DNA of 64,000 bases, from positions 149,943-213,942 of the forward strand of contig NZ_JARESG010000006.1 of NCBI RefSeq assembly GCF_029076445.1, given 5' to 3'. Below the pieces are notes generated by a model. It had not been told where the DNA came from. It made no database searches and saw nothing but the letters and a program-made list of their open reading frames with translations. Source of the DNA: Pseudarthrobacter naphthalenicus. GTDB lineage: Bacteria > Actinomycetota > Actinomycetes > Actinomycetales > Micrococcaceae. A program made the position numbers and the translations under genes. Shown one piece after another: positions 7,535-16,866 of the stretch. Each line of letters starts with the position of its first letter. Position 1 is the first letter of the stretch.

Positions 7535-8599
7535 GTGAAGCAGGCAGCCGTCATTATCGGCGCGGGCATCGGTGGCCTCAGCGCAGCGCGGGCGCTCAAA
7601 CGCCATGGCTGGTCGGTGGTGGTCCTCGAACAGAGCCCCGGACTGCCCGCCTCGGGCACCATGCTGGGAATGTGGCCAGCGGCGCTGGAGGCACTGGGGC
7701 GCCTCGGGGTCATGGAAGCATCACGCCGGACCGATGGCTGGGCGCACATTGCTGCTGCAAATACCTCCACCCGGCTGTGGACGCCGTCCGGACGCACGCT
7801 CCTCACAGTCCCCGGCGGAGCTGAACTGCATCTGGTCTCCCGGCCGGCCTTGCTCGCCGCCCTCGCCCAGGACGTGGACATCACCTTCAGTACCCACGTG
7901 CTTGAATCCGGACAGATCAGTGACGCCGACCTCGTCGTCGGCGCGGACGGCACCTTCAGCCGCACCCGGCAGGAAATTTTTGGTGCCCGGTTCGCTGCGC
8001 GTCCGCTCGGGGCCGTTGCCTGGCGCGGAACAGTTCAGGCATCGGTCCCGGAATACGGTGAGACGTGGGCCCCGGGCGCACTGTTTGGCATCACACCGGC
8101 AGGCCCCCAAAGCACCAACTGGTACGCCAGCCTTCGCTCCGGCCAGACCTTTGCAGGACCCCACCTTCCGCACCTTCAGAGGTACTTCGGTTCCTGGCAC
8201 CAGGGTGTGCGCCATTTACTGGACCAGATCGACGAGGACACGATTTTGCATCACGGACTTTTCGAGACCCCAAAGCTGGCCTCTCTCTTCAGGGGCCGGA
8301 CAGTACTGGTCGGGGATGCTGCCCACGCCATGGCGCCTTTCCTCGGCCGGGGTGCCTGCGAAGCCATAATTGACGGGGCAACGCTGGGACAGTGCGTGGC
8401 GCTGGCACCGTCTGTCGAAGCGGGCCTCGCCGCGTATAACAAAGCCCGCAGGAAACGAACACAACGGCTGGTGCTGTCCTCGCGGCTTATGGGTCAATTC
8501 GCCATGCTGGATACCGGCGCAGCTCCGCGGAATGCGGTGATGGCCGCCGCCGGTTCCATCGCCCGGATCATCACACCCAAGCCGCCAGGCCGCCCGTGA
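7535..8599 (+). CDS. FAD-dependent monooxygenase/oxidoreductase
   Basis: The 354-residue protein has the PHBH-type fold. The N-terminal dinucleotide motif IIGAGIGGLSAARAL (about 7-21) binds FAD. DLVVGADGTFSRTRQ (about 130-145) matches the DG motif. VGDAAHAMAPFLGRGACEA (about 250-270) is the second FAD signature. Such enzymes hydroxylate or epoxidise aromatic and isoprenoid substrates with NAD(P)H. The start is a GTG at 7535 behind a G-run, 82 bases after the previous gene. No partner genes identify the substrate. Confidence 0.88.
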   Translation: MKQAAVIIGAGIGGLSAARALKRHGWSVVVLEQSPGLPASGTMLGMWPAALEALGRLGVMEASRRTDGWAHIAAANTSTRLWTPSGRTLLTVPGGAELHLVSRPALLAALAQDVDITFSTHVLESGQISDADLVVGADGTFSRTRQEIFGARFAARPLGAVAWRGTVQASVPEYGETWAPGALFGITPAGPQSTNWYASLRSGQTFAGPHLPHLQRYFGSWHQGVRHLLDQIDEDTILHHGLFETPKLASLFRGRTVLVGDAAHAMAPFLGRGACEAIIDGATLGQCVALAPSVEAGLAAYNKARRKRTQRLVLSSRLMGQFAMLDTGAAPRNAVMAAAGSIARIITPKPPGRP

Positions 8600-8803
8600 T
8601 TTTTGGCGCGGACGGGCCACCAACGCAGGGTTCCCGACGCCGGGAAGCCGTTCGGGTTCCGGGCTCGGCAAGGACGCTGCCCGGGGTAAGCCGCGTCCTC
8701 CTGCAATAATCGGAACCGATAGTTGTCCGGGGCCGAGGAAGCCCCCGGTCAAACAGGACGCAATGTAAGTTCAGGCCCATCCCACCAGACGAGGCGGACA
8801 TCC

Positions 8804-11029
8804 ATGAAGGCTCCAGACCAGCAGTACGCTCAGTTCTCCGGAACCCAGCGTCCCCCGGGCGCCGGTGATACGGCCGAGCCTGCGTCTGTGGACCGGGACC
8901 TCCTCCGGCGTCTGGCGGACGCCCATGGTGTCGGCACGTCCTTCCACGGCTGGGACGGACTGCCGCACAGTGTCGCCCCCGGCACCCTGGTCAAAGTCCT
9001 CGCCGCGCTGGGCGTCAGGGCGGACACGAACGAACTGATCGAAGCTGCCCTGGCCGAGGCCGAACTGGCGCCGTGGCGCCGGATGCTGCCCCCCGCCGTC
9101 GTACTCCAACACGGCGAAACTCCGCTGGTCCCCGTCCACGTCCCGGACGGTGCCACCGCGAAGGTGACCGTGCTGCCCGAATCGGGTGCGGGCGAGCCCG
9201 TGGAGGCGGTCCAGCAGGATGTGTGGGTCCCGCCGCGCGATGTGGACAGTGTGCCCACCGGCCGGGCGACGTTCGCCGTACCGGAGGGACTGCCGCTTGG
9301 CTGGCACACGCTGCACGCCGAGTCCGACGGCATCACAGCCGAGTGCGCGCTGGTGGTCGTCCCGGCGCGGCTGAACACTGCCGATTCCTTGGTGGAGCGA
9401 CGCGGCTGGGGCCTGTCCACGCAGCTGTACTCGGTCCGGTCGAAACGTTCCTGGGGCATCGGTGACTTGGCGGACTTGGCGGACCTGGCGGCCCTCAGTG
9501 GTGAACGCGGCGCGGATTATGTCCTGGTCAATCCCCTGCACGCGGCGGAGCCCGTCCCGCCGGTCCAGCCCTCGCCGTATTCACCATCAACACGCCGCTT
9601 CTTCAACCCGCTGTACATCCGGGTGGAAGCCATACCCGAACTCGCCTACCTGAAGCCGCGCAAACGCGCCACGATTGACAGGCTCCAGGAGCAGGTCCAG
9701 GGCCTGAACGCCGACGCCGAACGGCTTGACCGGAACGCCGTGTTCGCGGCGAAGCTCCAGACCCTGGAACTGCTCTACCACGCCCGCCGCTCGCCGGCCC
9801 GGCAGGCAGCGTTTGAAGAATTCTGCAGGAGTTCCGGGCCGGGCCTGGACGATTTTGCTCTCTGGTCGGCCATTCGGGAAGACCTTGCGCCGGAGGACCC
9901 GCTGTGGATGGACCCTGACTGCGCTGTGGGGTCACCGGCGGCCGAGGCGCTCAGGGAAAAGCTAGCCCACCGGATCGGATTCCACCGCTGGCTGCAGTGG
10001 ATCTGCGACGAACAGCTCGAATACGCGCAGCAGACCGCGCGCCGGGCGGGCATGCGGCTGGGCGTGGTGCACGATCTGGCCGTGGGTGTTGACCTGAGCA
10101 GTGCCGACGCGTGGACGCTCCGTGGTGTCCTGGCGCCCGGGGTCAGTGTTGGTGCGCCGCCGGACATGTACAACCAGCAGGGCCAGGACTGGAACCAGCC
10201 GCCCTGGCACCCTGCACGCCTCGCGGAGGCTGGCTACGCACCGTTCCGCAACATGCTCTCCACCGTGCTCCGGCATGCCGGCGGCATCCGTGTGGACCAC
10301 ATCCTGGGACTCTTCCGCCTCTGGTGGGTGCCGGCCGGAAACTCACCGCGGGACGGCGCCTACGTCACGTACGACCACAACGCCCTGATCGGCATCCTGG
10401 CCTTGGAGGCCCAGCGCGCCGGGGCCGTGGTGATCGGGGAGGACCTGGGGACGTTCGAACCGTGGGTGCGCGACTACCTCGCTGACCGCGGCATCCTGGG
10501 CACGTCCATTCTCTGGTTCGAGAACGACGGCGACTCTCCGCTGCCGCCGGAGCGGTACCGTACGCAGGCGCTCGCCAGCGTCAACACCCACGACCTGCCG
10601 CCCACAGCCGGCTATCTTGCAGGGGACCATGTGGCGCTCCGGAGCAGGCTGGGGCTGCTGGAACGGTCCGAAGCCGAGGAACGGGCGGACCATGATGCCA
10701 CCCTCGAGAAGATGATGGGGTTGCTGCGCGAACGCGGGCTGCTGCCTGACGGCGGCGTTGGCGACGACCACGGGAGCGAGGAGCGCACCATCGAGGCGCT
10801 GCACCGCCTCCTTGCCCAGACGCCGTCGATACTGCTCGGCGTCGCGTTGGTTGACGCGGTGGGGGAGCGGCGCGTGCAGAACCAGCCCGGCACCACCGAA
10901 GCGCTCTATCCGAACTGGCAGGTTCCGCTGGGTGACCCGGCCGGCAAGCCCGTGTTCATCGATGACCTCCCAGGCAACGCCAGGTTCAACTCGCTCCTCG
11001 CCGCAGTGTCGGAGTCATTGGGCAGGTAG
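8804..11029 (+). CDS. malQ: 4-alpha-glucanotransferase (amylomaltase), GH77
   Basis: This enzyme transfers alpha-1,4-glucan chains between maltodextrins. The 741-residue product has the actinobacterial N-terminal extension (about 1-220), then the GH77 barrel. Catalytic motifs are present: GGIRVDHILGLFRLW (nucleophile Asp), VVIGEDLGTFE (acid/base Glu) and SVNTHDLPPTAGY (transition-state Asp). I chose ATG 8804 because a GAGGCGG ribosome site precedes it by 6 bases. The frame is also open upstream to 8723, without conserved sequence. It is a stand-alone gene, as is usual for actinobacterial malQ. Confidence 0.95.
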   Translation: MKAPDQQYAQFSGTQRPPGAGDTAEPASVDRDLLRRLADAHGVGTSFHGWDGLPHSVAPGTLVKVLAALGVRADTNELIEAALAEAELAPWRRMLPPAVVLQHGETPLVPVHVPDGATAKVTVLPESGAGEPVEAVQQDVWVPPRDVDSVPTGRATFAVPEGLPLGWHTLHAESDGITAECALVVVPARLNTADSLVERRGWGLSTQLYSVRSKRSWGIGDLADLADLAALSGERGADYVLVNPLHAAEPVPPVQPSPYSPSTRRFFNPLYIRVEAIPELAYLKPRKRATIDRLQEQVQGLNADAERLDRNAVFAAKLQTLELLYHARRSPARQAAFEEFCRSSGPGLDDFALWSAIREDLAPEDPLWMDPDCAVGSPAAEALREKLAHRIGFHRWLQWICDEQLEYAQQTARRAGMRLGVVHDLAVGVDLSSADAWTLRGVLAPGVSVGAPPDMYNQQGQDWNQPPWHPARLAEAGYAPFRNMLSTVLRHAGGIRVDHILGLFRLWWVPAGNSPRDGAYVTYDHNALIGILALEAQRAGAVVIGEDLGTFEPWVRDYLADRGILGTSILWFENDGDSPLPPERYRTQALASVNTHDLPPTAGYLAGDHVALRSRLGLLERSEAEERADHDATLEKMMGLLRERGLLPDGGVGDDHGSEERTIEALHRLLAQTPSILLGVALVDAVGERRVQNQPGTTEALYPNWQVPLGDPAGKPVFIDDLPGNARFNSLLAAVSESLGR

Positions 11030-11128
11030 GGCCCGGTACCGCTGGGGGCTGGCGGCCAGCCCCGGGCCGGGGCGAGAATGTGAGCAACCGGCCGGAAAGT
11101 CCTTCGGCGGCTGCACGGGAGGAAGCAC

Positions 11129-12037
11129 ATGGGCGACGGACCAGTACTGGTGGTGGGCGGGACCGGCATGCTGGGGAGCCAGGTTGTCAAAGAGCTCCTC
11201 GGCCGCGGTAAAAAAGTCCGGGCTCTGGTGCGGCCGGGGTCAGACGCCTCCCGGGTGGAAGCAGCCGGCGCACAGGTTGCCCGCGGCGACATGATGGATC
11301 CGGCGTCGCTGTCGCGGGCCATGGAGGGCGCCGACGCCGTCATCACCACGGCGGCCGGGTACACCCGGCACCGCAAGGGTGATACCAGTGCCACCGACAG
11401 TGAAGGCAACACCAACCTTGTGGAGGCGGCTAGCCGCTCGGGGATACGGCGGTTCGTCCTCACCAGCATCCTCACCTGCGACCAGACTCCTCAGGTGCCG
11501 CACTTCTGGCACAAGAAACTCGCGGAGGACCGTCTGGAGCACCTCGGTGTTCCGTTCGTGGCGCTTCGTCCGGGTGCTTTCCTGGACCAGGTCACCCGCT
11601 TCGGCGGGGACCCCATCGACAAGCGGCGGCTCATCTGGTTCGGTTCGGCCCGGATCCCGTTGACGTTTGTGCACACTGCGCATTTGGCAGATTATCTCGC
11701 CGCCGCCGTCGATATTCCCGGGATGGAAGGCCGGCGCGTCGATATCGGCTGGGACCGCGCGGTAAGCATGCAGGAAATTGCAGACATTGCGGGACGGCTC
11801 ACTGGCAAGACCATTCGCGTCCGTTCGGTGCCCGCCGGTTTGCTGCGGGCCGCAGGGACAGTGCTGGCCCCGGTCAACCCGATGGCCAAAGACATGGAAG
11901 CCATGATCGACTGGTTCCAGACCGGGCGCTATGTTGCCGACACCACCCTGCAACAGCAGTTCTTCGGGACGCCTCCCACCGCCGAGGATGCCGTCCGCCG
12001 ACTCATTTCCGATCTTGGGCATAGTCCTGAGTCCTGA
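11129..12037 (+). CDS. NAD(P)-binding SDR/NmrA-like epimerase-type protein
   Basis: The 302-residue Rossmann protein begins with VLVVGGTGMLGSQVVKELL (about 6-24), a GGTGxxG motif of atypical/extended short-chain dehydrogenases. A conserved Lys in HFWHKKLAEDRLE (about 128) sits where NmrA-like quinone reductases and related proteins place theirs. No YxxxK pair is seen, so it may be a sensor or an NAD(P)H:quinone-type enzyme rather than a classical epimerase. A GGAGGAA ribosome site precedes ATG 11129. The methyltransferase gene follows after 16 bases. Confidence 0.82.
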   Translation: MGDGPVLVVGGTGMLGSQVVKELLGRGKKVRALVRPGSDASRVEAAGAQVARGDMMDPASLSRAMEGADAVITTAAGYTRHRKGDTSATDSEGNTNLVEAASRSGIRRFVLTSILTCDQTPQVPHFWHKKLAEDRLEHLGVPFVALRPGAFLDQVTRFGGDPIDKRRLIWFGSARIPLTFVHTAHLADYLAAAVDIPGMEGRRVDIGWDRAVSMQEIADIAGRLTGKTIRVRSVPAGLLRAAGTVLAPVNPMAKDMEAMIDWFQTGRYVADTTLQQQFFGTPPTAEDAVRRLISDLGHSPES

Positions 12038-12053
12038 GTTGAGAAGGGTTGCC

Positions 12054-12914
12054 ATGGCAGGCTCTGTGGGCTGTGAATCCGCTTCCAGTGCAGTGTCCGT
12101 TGCGGCCATCGAGGACCGGCTGCGGACGGCCGGCTGTGTATTTGCCGAGGATGAGGCCCGGCTCCTGGTGGCCGCCGGGGGGTCTCCCGCTGACGTTGCC
12201 GCTCTCGTGGAGCGTCGGGTGTCCGGCTATCCGCTCGAGTACATTGTGGGGTGGGCAGAATTTGCTGGCCTGAGGATTGAACTCGACGCCGGCGTTTTCG
12301 TTCCACGGCGCCGCACCGAACTCATGGTCAACGAAGCCGTGGCGCTCTTGTCCAAGGATGCGGTTCACGGGTCCCCTGCTCGGGTGACGAGGCAGCAGAT
12401 TCCCGCACGAGCCGCTGTTGTTGTTGATCTGTGCTGCGGGTCCGGTGCGGCCGGCGCTGCCATCGCGTCCAGGCTTGAACGGCTCGAACTGCATGGTGCG
12501 GATGTTGACCCGGCTGCCGTAGCGTGTGCGGCCCGCAACGTTGCGAAAGTGGGTGGGGCAGTTCACCAGGGTGATCTCTACGACGCCCTTCCTGCTTCCC
12601 TCAGGGGCAAAATTTCCGTACTGACAGCGAATGCCCCGTATGTTCCGACGGCTGAGATCGCTACCATGCCCCGCGAGGCACGGGACTACGAGCCTCTGCT
12701 ATCGCTCGACGGCGGCGCGGACGGCCTCGATCTTCATCGCCGGGTGGCAGAGGGGGCCTCGGAGTGGCTGCGGGCCGGAGGGCATCTCATCATTGAAACA
12801 AGTGATCGCCAGGCCGGAGACACAGCATCCATCATGTCCGCTGCCGGACTCGCCGTCCGCATTGTCAGGTCAGAAGAACTCGACGGCACCGTAGCGGTCG
12901 GCCGAAAAGGCTAA
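12054..12914 (+). CDS. Putative PrmC-related N5-glutamine methyltransferase
   Basis: The 286-residue protein resembles the release-factor glutamine methyltransferase PrmC. It has a helical N-domain (1-90) and a SAM-binding motif VVDLCCGSGAAGAAIA (about 122-137). The substrate-side motif reads NAPYVP (about 198-203), where true PrmC has NPPY. Actinobacteria carry this shortened-motif family in addition to genuine PrmC, so the target may not be the release factors. I chose ATG 12054 (GAGAAGG upstream). It follows the SDR gene by 16 bases, probably in one transcript. Confidence 0.85.
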   Translation: MAGSVGCESASSAVSVAAIEDRLRTAGCVFAEDEARLLVAAGGSPADVAALVERRVSGYPLEYIVGWAEFAGLRIELDAGVFVPRRRTELMVNEAVALLSKDAVHGSPARVTRQQIPARAAVVVDLCCGSGAAGAAIASRLERLELHGADVDPAAVACAARNVAKVGGAVHQGDLYDALPASLRGKISVLTANAPYVPTAEIATMPREARDYEPLLSLDGGADGLDLHRRVAEGASEWLRAGGHLIIETSDRQAGDTASIMSAAGLAVRIVRSEELDGTVAVGRKG

Positions 12915-12974
12915 GCGCTGCTCCCGGTTACTCAGTTCGCGTCTAACCGTTTGCGTTTAACAGTTTGCAGGATT

Positions 12975-13000
12975 GCGCCGGCAGGGGCCCATGCCGGCGC
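12975..13000. terminator. Bidirectional hairpin between convergent genes
   Basis: GCGCCGGCA (12975-12983) pairs perfectly with TGCCGGCGC (12992-13000) over an 8-base loop, between the methyltransferase gene and the DUF222/HNH gene, which converge here. No T-run. Confidence 0.6.
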
Positions 13001-13030
13001 GGCAACGGAGTTACCCCTGCTCGACCCTGC

Positions 13031-14797
13031 TTATTCGCGTTGCCGGGGCGGCGGCGGGGGCGGTTTGAAGTACTGGTTTTGTCGGGGTCTTTGAGCCGGG
13101 TCGATGTGGCGTGGCGGTGTGAACCAGGGGGTGCCGTGGCCGGCTTGGATGGTCCACTGTTCTTTGTGGATGAGGTGGTGGTGATGGGAACACAGGAGTA
13201 CGCCGTTGCTGACATTGGTTGGTCCGTCTTGTGACCAGTAGGTGATGTGGTGGGCTTCGCACCATGGGGCGGGGATGGTGCAGTTGGGGAAGGCACAGCC
13301 TTGGTCGCGAGCGGTGAGGGCGAGGCGTTGCGCGGCAGTAAAGAGCCGGTTCCTGCGGCCAAGGTCCAGGATTTCCCCGTGGGTGCCGAGGAGTACGGGG
13401 ATGACATCGGCGTCGCAGGCAAGTTTTCTGATGGTGGCCGCTGCCACAGGCCCGGTGAAGACATAACTCCCGGTGCCTTGACCGGTGCCTTGACCGGTGC
13501 CTTGGCCGGCGCCCGGGGTGATGCCCGGGCCGGATGCGGGGCTGGCTCCGGCGCCAGGGCCAGCGGCGGACGGGATGTGGGGGAGGAGGTCCTGGTAGTT
13601 GATGGTGGCGAGGATCTGGGGTCGGTTTCCGCCGGCTGTGGGCAATTTGTCCGTGGTGAGCGCTGCCTTGAAGGCGGTGACGATCCCGTCGAGTTGTTTC
13701 TGGGAGCGGGTGCGCCGGTCAAGGTCCGGGCCGCTGCCCTCCCACGCGCTGCCGCCTGCACGTGCCCCGGCATCTTCCTGGCCGCCTCCAACGTTAGCTG
13801 CATCATTGCCGCTGGCCGCGTGGTCGGGCGCAGATTGGCGGGTGCGGGGGTTGGTGGCTGCGTTCATGATGGTGGCGAAATATTCGTATTGGTCAGTGGT
13901 GGCGAAGATTTCGAGGTGATGAAGGCCGTGGCGGGGCCGACGGATGAATACGCCCTGGGTGTGGCGAAGTGCTTCTTCGGTGGGTTCGGTGCCATCGGCA
14001 TCGAGGGTATCGGCCCAGCGCCGGGCGACTCGGGCGACGAAATCCGGGTCGGCAGTAGCGGCTGTCCGGGTTAGGTCGTGTTCGATCCGGTGGAGGGTCT
14101 CGGCGGTGGTGTGGTGCTTAAGGCGGTCCAGGGTGGCGCTGATGATGGTTCCGGTCCGCGAGGACAATACCGGCCCGGGGCTTGCCGGCGCGGCGAGTTG
14201 GTTGACGTCTTCGGTGCTGGCTTCTGCGGTGCTGGCGGGTGCAAAAGCTGCGGCGAGGTGTTCGTGTGCCGGCGCAATCCGGTCCCCGGTGAGCGTGGTT
14301 TCGGGCAGGATGGCATGGGCGAGGTGGAGCCGCCGTTTGGCTTCGCCGAGCCCGATCCGCAGCCGGACTCGCAGGAACTCGGCGGTAGTTTTGCAACCGT
14401 CATCGGCAGGCGATGTGGGGACCGGTATGGCGGCAGCAGGCAGGGCGGGGCCGATGGCGGGCCACGCTGCGTCGGTTTCATTCAGGGTTTCGGTGCCGTT
14501 ATCCCAGCCTGTAACCCAGGTCCTGGCAGCCCGGGTTGTTGCGGCGGAAATGATGGCCTGGGTGCGAGTGCGGTCCACAGTTCCGGCGGCGAGAATCTGG
14601 AGGTAGTCCACGGACCGTGAGAGCTCCTCGGCCTGGGCGGCGAATTCGGCGGCCTCGGCGTAGTCCGCCATGGCCAGTTGCCCCGGAACCGCAGCCAGCG
14701 CGGCACTGACTACGGCGATGGCGGTCGCCAAGCTCACGGGCGCCGGAACGGCGGCGCTGCCGCCATTCCCCATGAGCCGCTCCGTCAAAGCCTCCAT
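13031..14797 (-). CDS. DUF222 and HNH endonuclease domain protein (13E12-type)
   Basis: The 588-residue protein has an N-terminal DUF222 domain (about 30-430). Its C-terminal HNH nuclease motif lies near 500-560: CAFPNC, then CEAHHITYWSQDG, NGVLLCSHHHHLIH. Zinc-binding Cys pairs and the catalytic His are present. Arthrobacter and mycobacterial genomes carry many such genes (the 13E12 repeat family). They are suspected selfish or competence-linked elements, but their role is unproven. A linker at about 430-447 contains a Gly-Thr-Gly-Gln repeat. Low-complexity Pro-rich tail at the C-terminus. No flanking repeats or transposase. Confidence 0.85.
   Translation of the reverse strand: MEALTERLMGNGGSAAVPAPVSLATAIAVVSAALAAVPGQLAMADYAEAAEFAAQAEELSRSVDYLQILAAGTVDRTRTQAIISAATTRAARTWVTGWDNGTETLNETDAAWPAIGPALPAAAIPVPTSPADDGCKTTAEFLRVRLRIGLGEAKRRLHLAHAILPETTLTGDRIAPAHEHLAAAFAPASTAEASTEDVNQLAAPASPGPVLSSRTGTIISATLDRLKHHTTAETLHRIEHDLTRTAATADPDFVARVARRWADTLDADGTEPTEEALRHTQGVFIRRPRHGLHHLEIFATTDQYEYFATIMNAATNPRTRQSAPDHAASGNDAANVGGGQEDAGARAGGSAWEGSGPDLDRRTRSQKQLDGIVTAFKAALTTDKLPTAGGNRPQILATINYQDLLPHIPSAAGPGAGASPASGPGITPGAGQGTGQGTGQGTGSYVFTGPVAAATIRKLACDADVIPVLLGTHGEILDLGRRNRLFTAAQRLALTARDQGCAFPNCTIPAPWCEAHHITYWSQDGPTNVSNGVLLCSHHHHLIHKEQWTIQAGHGTPWFTPPRHIDPAQRPRQNQYFKPPPPPPRQRE
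13470..13505. repeat. Three tandem 12-base repeats inside the HNH gene
   Basis: CCGGTGCCTTGA occurs at 13470-13481 and 13482-13493 and, with one change, at 13494-13505. On the coding strand it gives the GTGQGTGQGTG linker. Its in-frame length makes slippage tolerable. Confidence 0.85.
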
Positions 14798-14946
14798 AGG
14801 AATACTCTGCCGTAGGGGTCTGACATTATTGCCGGCGTCGAACCTTCCCGCGCAGCTCCCGAGGGTCAGCTGATTTGTACCGGCCCTTGTTCAGTGATCC
14901 CAGAGCCTTCGCCGGTTGGAGCTGTCCGGAGGCCACGGCTGAAGGC

Positions 14947-15645
14947 TCAGGCCGGAATGGTTTCGATCATCGACGACATCAGGGCGGACATCTTGATGTT
15001 CGTCACCACGATATTGAGGACGAAAACGGCGATCAGGACCCAGATGGGCACCAGTCCCCGCCCCCGGGCTACCTTCGCCATGATGACGGAGCGTCCGATG
15101 ACATACACGGCGCTGCTGAGGAAGCTCCATGCCCAATGGAACGGCCTGACAACGCCGTCCCTGGTGAGCCCTTGCGAGTCGAACCACGCAAGCACAATTG
15201 AAGCCGCGTAGGCGGCAAAGCCCGAGAAAAGGAGCAGGAAATAGGCCGGAGTGAAAAGCGACCAAGGGTCCAGCGTCTGCTGCCGACCCACTCGGATGAA
15301 TCTGAATTCCGGGGTCCAGAGCAGCAGAAGAACCGTGGACAGCAGGGGCAGCAGGGTGATGACCCAAATCAGCGGGTTGTAGACGGGGGCGTCACGCCTG
15401 AGGAGCGGACGCTCAGAGGTAAAACCGACGTTCGCATGAGGACCGCCGGGATAACCAGCCTGGGTGTAGGGGTTGGTCCCCGCGTAGGGGCTGGTAGCGG
15501 CCGGCCATCCCTGAAGGACCGGCTGGGCGGGTGTGCTGAACTGGTCGGTCCAAGCGAAACCGTCCCACCAGCGGAGCCGTCCAGTGCCGGCAGGATCCGT
15601 GTACCACCCCGGGGGTGCAGCCGGAATGTTGCCTGAAGTGCTCAT
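14947..15645 (-). CDS. DUF2510 domain membrane protein
   Basis: The 232-residue protein has an N-terminal DUF2510 motif (APPGWYTDPAGTGRLRWWDG, about 9-28). A Gly/Pro/Tyr-rich linker follows (35-75), then four hydrophobic segments (about 90-110, 125-150, 165-185, 195-220). DUF2510 is a short actinobacterial tryptophan-rich domain usually tethered to membrane proteins; its function is unknown. I chose the ATG at 15645, where the DUF2510 tail begins; the open frame extends to 15729 without conserved sequence. Monocistronic by position. Confidence 0.82.
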   Translation of the reverse strand: MSTSGNIPAAPPGWYTDPAGTGRLRWWDGFAWTDQFSTPAQPVLQGWPAATSPYAGTNPYTQAGYPGGPHANVGFTSERPLLRRDAPVYNPLIWVITLLPLLSTVLLLLWTPEFRFIRVGRQQTLDPWSLFTPAYFLLLFSGFAAYAASIVLAWFDSQGLTRDGVVRPFHWAWSFLSSAVYVIGRSVIMAKVARGRGLVPIWVLIAVFVLNIVVTNIKMSALMSSMIETIPA

Positions 15646-15833
15646 GCGTACCCCCGAATATCCCGGCCGGCCCGTTAGGCCCCGGTGGTTGCCATCACCT
15701 GAGACGCCACCGGCCGCCGCGTCCCCCAAGGATCGCGACGGCCAGCAAGGTCAATTAGTTTTAGCACAGTTCCCGCAGGCCATTGTTCCCCTGCGGCGGC
15801 GGAGCCGTTCCGTACCCGTCAGAAAGACACAGG

Positions 15834-16355
15834 TCACTCCCGCCGGTGGTCAACGTTCGTGGCTGCGCCGGCAGGAGTGGCGCCACCCTCATCGGACCAG
15901 TCCTGGCCCTGGTTGTCGTTGAGGGCCGGGTCCGATTCAACATCAGAGGTGCCCAGGTTCACCGTTTCAGGGTGCGTGCTGTGGGCGGGGATGTGGTCCC
16001 CGGCGGCGCTGGTCTGGTCCCCGGCGGCGCCGGTCTGGTCCCCGGCGGTGCCGGACGCACTCTGTGGGGCGCCGGCGTCGGACGTCTTTGCCTTGCCGTT
16101 GCCGGACGCATCATGGTGAGCCGCGGACCCGATCATGGTGCCCGCACGGCGGGCCGCCTCGCCAAGTTGGTCGGCAACCCCGGGAGCCTTTTCCTTGATG
16201 GCCTCCGTGGCGGCGCTGACCTTGTCCTGGACGGGCTTACTGTCCCAGATGCCCGCCGCCCTTGACTTGAGTTTGTCGTAAGCTGCCCGTCCGGACCGGG
16301 ATCCCAAGACGTAGCCTGCTGCAATGCCAATGCCCAAAAGAAGTTTCGATTTCAT
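15834..16355 (-). CDS. YtxH-like small membrane-anchored protein
   Basis: The 173-residue product starts with MKSKLLLGIGIAAGYVLGSR, a single hydrophobic anchor followed by SGRAAYDKLKS, the pattern of YtxH-type general-stress proteins. An amphipathic helix (about 45-75) follows, and a hydrophilic tail contains three AGDQT-like repeats (about 105-120). AGGAG precedes the ATG. It lies between the DUF2510 gene and a GlsB-type gene, all on the minus strand. A stress role is inferred only. Confidence 0.75.
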   Translation of the reverse strand: MKSKLLLGIGIAAGYVLGSRSGRAAYDKLKSRAAGIWDSKPVQDKVSAATEAIKEKAPGVADQLGEAARRAGTMIGSAAHHDASGNGKAKTSDAGAPQSASGTAGDQTGAAGDQTSAAGDHIPAHSTHPETVNLGTSDVESDPALNDNQGQDWSDEGGATPAGAATNVDHRRE

Positions 16356-16413
16356 GATGAACTCCTGCCCGATAAGAAGGTGTCACGCTCCGGCTTGAAT
16401 AGCCGGGGGAAAG

Positions 16414-16449
16414 AAAACCGGCCCAGGGAGGTGTCCCGGGGCCGGTTTT
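16414..16449 (-). terminator. Intrinsic terminator of the GlsB-type gene
   Basis: AAAACCGGCC (16414-16423) pairs with GGCCGGTTTT (16440-16449), with further pairing in the loop. On the minus strand the stem ends in TTTTCTTTC, 17 bases beyond the stop codon. Confidence 0.88.
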
Positions 16450-16465
16450 CAGGCCGGTAACGAAG

Positions 16466-16732
16466 TTAGCTGCGAGCGCTGCGCTTCGTGACCAGGCCGT
16501 AGATCAGCAGCACGATGATCGAACCGACGATCGCGAGCAGCCAGGTCTGGATCGAGAAGAAATCCTGCAGCGGCGCATTGAAGAGCAGGCCACCAAGCCA
16601 GCCGCCGAGGAACGCTCCGACTACACCGAGCAGCAAGGTGATGAAAATGCCGCCACCCTGCCGGCCGGGAAGGATCGCCTTAGCGATAGCACCGGCAATA
16701 AGGCCAAGAATCAGAAATCCAAAGAAGCCCAT
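16466..16732 (-). CDS. GlsB/YeaQ/YmgE family stress response membrane protein
   Basis: The 88-residue protein has three glycine-rich membrane helices, beginning MGFFGFLILGLIAGAIAKAI and continuing LLGVVGAFLGGWLGGLLF, as in the GlsB/transglycosylase-associated family. Members are induced by acid or general stress in other bacteria; the molecular role is unclear. A GAGGGA ribosome site precedes the ATG. A near-palindrome shared with the dps upstream region lies at 16805-16818, and a strong terminator follows the stop. Confidence 0.9.
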   Translation of the reverse strand: MGFFGFLILGLIAGAIAKAILPGRQGGGIFITLLLGVVGAFLGGWLGGLLFNAPLQDFFSIQTWLLAIVGSIIVLLIYGLVTKRSARS

Positions 16733-16804
16733 TTTTGTCGTTCCCTCTTCCTAAGTCAGGGAGGTGCCCGGATCCCGGGTACGCTTCATCCCTCTGCCTC
16801 AATA

Positions 16805-16818
16805 CTAATCATGCTTAG
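16805..16818 (-). promoter_or_regulatory. Near-palindrome CTAAGCATGATTAG upstream of GlsB-type gene
   Basis: Read on the minus strand, CTAAGCATGATTAG continues TATT. Upstream of dps (58070-58083) the sequence is CTAAGTATGCTTAG, continuing AATT. The motif is 73 bases in front of the GlsB-type ATG, a plausible operator or extended -10 position. Confidence 0.4.
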
Positions 16819-16866
16819 TTTCTTTTCGCCACTCCGGATCCCGGTGGAGGGCCCGTTCAGGGCCGT

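Noticed and set aside
13470..13505. Repeats resembling a CRISPR or MITE
   Set aside because: Only three 12-base units without spacers, in frame, encoding a Gly-Thr-Gly-Gln linker.
13031..14797. HNH gene as a mobile element
   Set aside because: No terminal repeats, target duplications, integrase or intron structure; only the family reputation suggests mobility.
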